A DNA stretch of 64,000 nucleotides, from positions 11,222,001-11,286,000 of the forward strand of contig JAGUCH010000003.1 of assembly GCA_019096065.1 (NCBI GenBank), written 5' to 3'. Below the pieces are notes generated by a model. It was not told where the DNA came from, searched no databases, and was given only the letters and a program-made list of their open reading frames with translations. Below, in pieces: positions 54,001 through 57,000 of the stretch (positions are counted from its first letter, which is position 1; each line of letters opens with the position of its first letter). The DNA comes from Paracyclopina nana. Its lineage: Eukaryota; Arthropoda; Copepoda; Cyclopoida; Cyclopettidae. The position numbers and the translations under genes were made by a program.

Positions 54001-57000
54001 AAGCAACCGCAGCTGCAGGAGGTGGCTGAGATCCAGCAAGAGGAATGTCCAAAGTGACAAGCTCCTCACTATGTGGCTGTTCTTCAATGTGAGCCATCTC
54101 AACGTCCTGCTGTGTAGCAGGCTCCTTATCATTGCCTTTATTTTCCGGAGATTGGCTCAAATCCACCAATGTTGGTTGCTCCTCGGGTTTCTCCGATGAG
54201 GCTTCTGCTGCCTTCTTTGCAGCCAACAAGTTGGCCTCCTCTTCAGCCTTCTTTTTAATGGCTGCTGCTGCTTTGACGGCTGCTGCCCTCTCTGATGATT
54301 TGGCAGGAGATTTGTCAGAGGCCTTGCCTTTCTTCCCCTTACCAGCAGGAGTTTTCTTCAATGGAGGAGTGAAGAACGGATTCGAGACTTTGGGCGACTT
54401 CTTTGCCTTTTTAGCGGCTTCATCTTTTGGTGATGGTTGAGATGAAATCCTCCTTCTTTTTCCAGGTGAGGAATTATCCACGAAATCCTCAGCAGAGTCC
54501 TCATCCTCGCCACCAGTTCTTGGTGGCTCCTTGCGACTTTTGGAGCGAGTGGAAGTGCCCTGCCAAACTGAGACAAGGTAGTTCCCATTAGGCAACTTTT
54601 CAGTGTAGTCGTACTTGACAGTTGCCTTCTCCATGTTGTTATTGACCAACCTGGTCTTGATGGCGAGCCTTTTGCCGGCTTCGTTGACTCCCTTAAAGGC
54701 AGAGTTAAGGCGATCGCAAATTTCCCGGATCCGATGTAGCTCGAGTCCTGAAAATTTGATGTTCATTAATTTTCTGATCTATGAAATTATGTTTGACTTA
54801 TCATTACCTTTCTCGAGTCGCGCAAACACAGAAATTTCGCGCCAATCTCCTGGACGCTCCTCGTACTTGAAGACGCGTTTACGATTAGCGTCACTTATCC
54901 CTTCCATTGGATTGAAATTTACAATCTCCGAAATTGTCTTCCGACGGCATCCCAAAGGGGCATCCAAAGGCAGATGGGTGACGGGCGGGTTTTCTTTCAG
55001 GTAAACTACGATCACCCGATCGTATTCCGCGCCCGGAGTCTCAGGAGGAGAGCTTTTTTGCATTCTGCACGCAGGATTGCACTGATTTGTTAAGATTTTA
55101 ACTTGATCGGCGGCTTCTTCAATTTTGGTTTTATCCCCCTGATGATTTGACGTTTTTTTTATGACGCGTTAGCTGATTATTTATTATTTTTGGCAACTGT
55201 CAACTTACCGTAAGTTGCTATTTGGCGGTTCAACTTATCACAGTTATTTTAAAGTCGCAATCGATTTTTTAAAGAAGTAATGACAATTCATTGCCAAAAA
55301 TTAACAGTTTTAGCAATACGACATGTTTTTTTATGATTTAACATTGCTAACGTGACATAATTCAATGATTTTAAATCTGCAAGGTTGCGTGATATTTAAA
55401 CAGCCATTTTCCGTTCAGCTGTTTTTCAGCCGTTGCTAGCGTCACTTCAGCTGTTGCCATCCATTACGACGCCATTAAATTTTGAACGCTGAATCTCTTG
55501 AAAAGACGCAATGCCTCGAAAAAAGGTGAAGAAAGTGCTACTCCGTGAAGGACCAACTGAGCGCAAGAGGCGGCAACGTGCGAAAGAAAAGGAAGAGAAA
55601 GAAAGAGCAGCAGAGGAACTGAAATTGCTGGAAATTCGAGAATACATCCGAGAAAACAATATTTCAATTCAAAATCCAAATAGAATGGCTGACATGGAGG
55701 CTATTAAAAGGAAACATGAAGCCCTACTGCAGGCTGGACGTGAACGCAACCAAGCAAATGTTGATCTCCATATCTGTGGCGACAAAGAAGATCAAATTGA
55801 TTCCGCTAATCAGCCAAAAAAGAAGCAGCGACGTGTCTACGAAAGGGGTCCTGCTCAACTCATTGCCGAGCCGGTACAACTCGTAAGGTAATAGTAAGCT
55901 GCTAATAATTTACCTGCCATCATAGCTGACCTATTGTTTTCAACGTAGTCCAATTGTTGAACTTGAATGTGGCGACATGGCTGATGACGAACAAGTTGAG
56001 GCTGAATCACTAGACAGTATGGAGGAGAACAATCACCACCAGTCCATGGGTTTGGTGTACGAGACACAGGAGCTATTCAATGGTGAAAAGCTTATCTATG
56101 ACAAGATAAAGCAAAAATCAGCCGTTATTGACCCAACGTTGAATCCACCAAAGCTGAACGAAGTGGTCAATGTCAGGGATAGTGACTTTGAATCTAACGA
56201 TGACGTTTTAAGTGGAGACGGAGATGGTGCTGACACTGATCGAGAAATGAAAAAAGCCTTACGAAATCCGCATCTGATGCGTGAAGGGATTATAGCTTTC
56301 ATTGATGAATCAGATGATGAGAGCAGTGCGCCTGTCAGTGACACTGATGTCATTGATGAATTGGAGGCAAAAGATCGTAATGTGCTTCCAATAATGGAGG
56401 ATGGCTTGGACTTCGAGGAGAATTATGACCCCAATGAACCAGAGGACAACAATAGAGACTCATCCGACAATGACAGCGATGACAATGTAATATTGAACTT
56501 CACTATTTAATGACTTTTTCTGAGTGCCTATAATATACATTATGCTTGCAGAATCAATCAGAATCACTCATTGCGGGTTCATCTCGTGCCAAATCAAATG
56601 TCAACAATAAGGCATCTTTAAGTCACATCATTGGAGCAATCACTGAACGTCCTCAAAATGAGGATGATGATGAACCTCCACCAGATTTTCAAATATCAGC
56701 ACCGGCCAAAGCCTATAACTTTAGAAGGATGACTCGCTGTGATTACCATGACTTATTTGAAACTATGGATGTCTTCACCAACCAAACAGACAGAAACAAT
56801 GCCTTATATAAGCATTTCATGACTTTTGTGAATGTGTTTGCGTTCAAGGAGGTTCAAGCAACAGCTGTTTGGAACTTATTAAGTGCTGCAATGAAGGAAC
56901 ACTCACTACTAACTTATCCAACAATCAGGAAACACTTTGAGAGGATGCTACCAGCCATAAACATGATTTATGAGTTCTATGACAACGTAGAAAAGGACAC

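Noticed and set aside
54132..54440. Plus-strand open frame inside the CACTA partner gene
   Set aside because: Antisense to the long Lys/Ala-rich exon; the Ala/Leu/Ser composition is what that shadow predicts.
55511..55882. Transposase donor at CTC|GTAAGG
   Set aside because: It is a better donor match than the one chosen, but leaves the wrong phase for the next exon; AG|GTAATA after 55887 fits.
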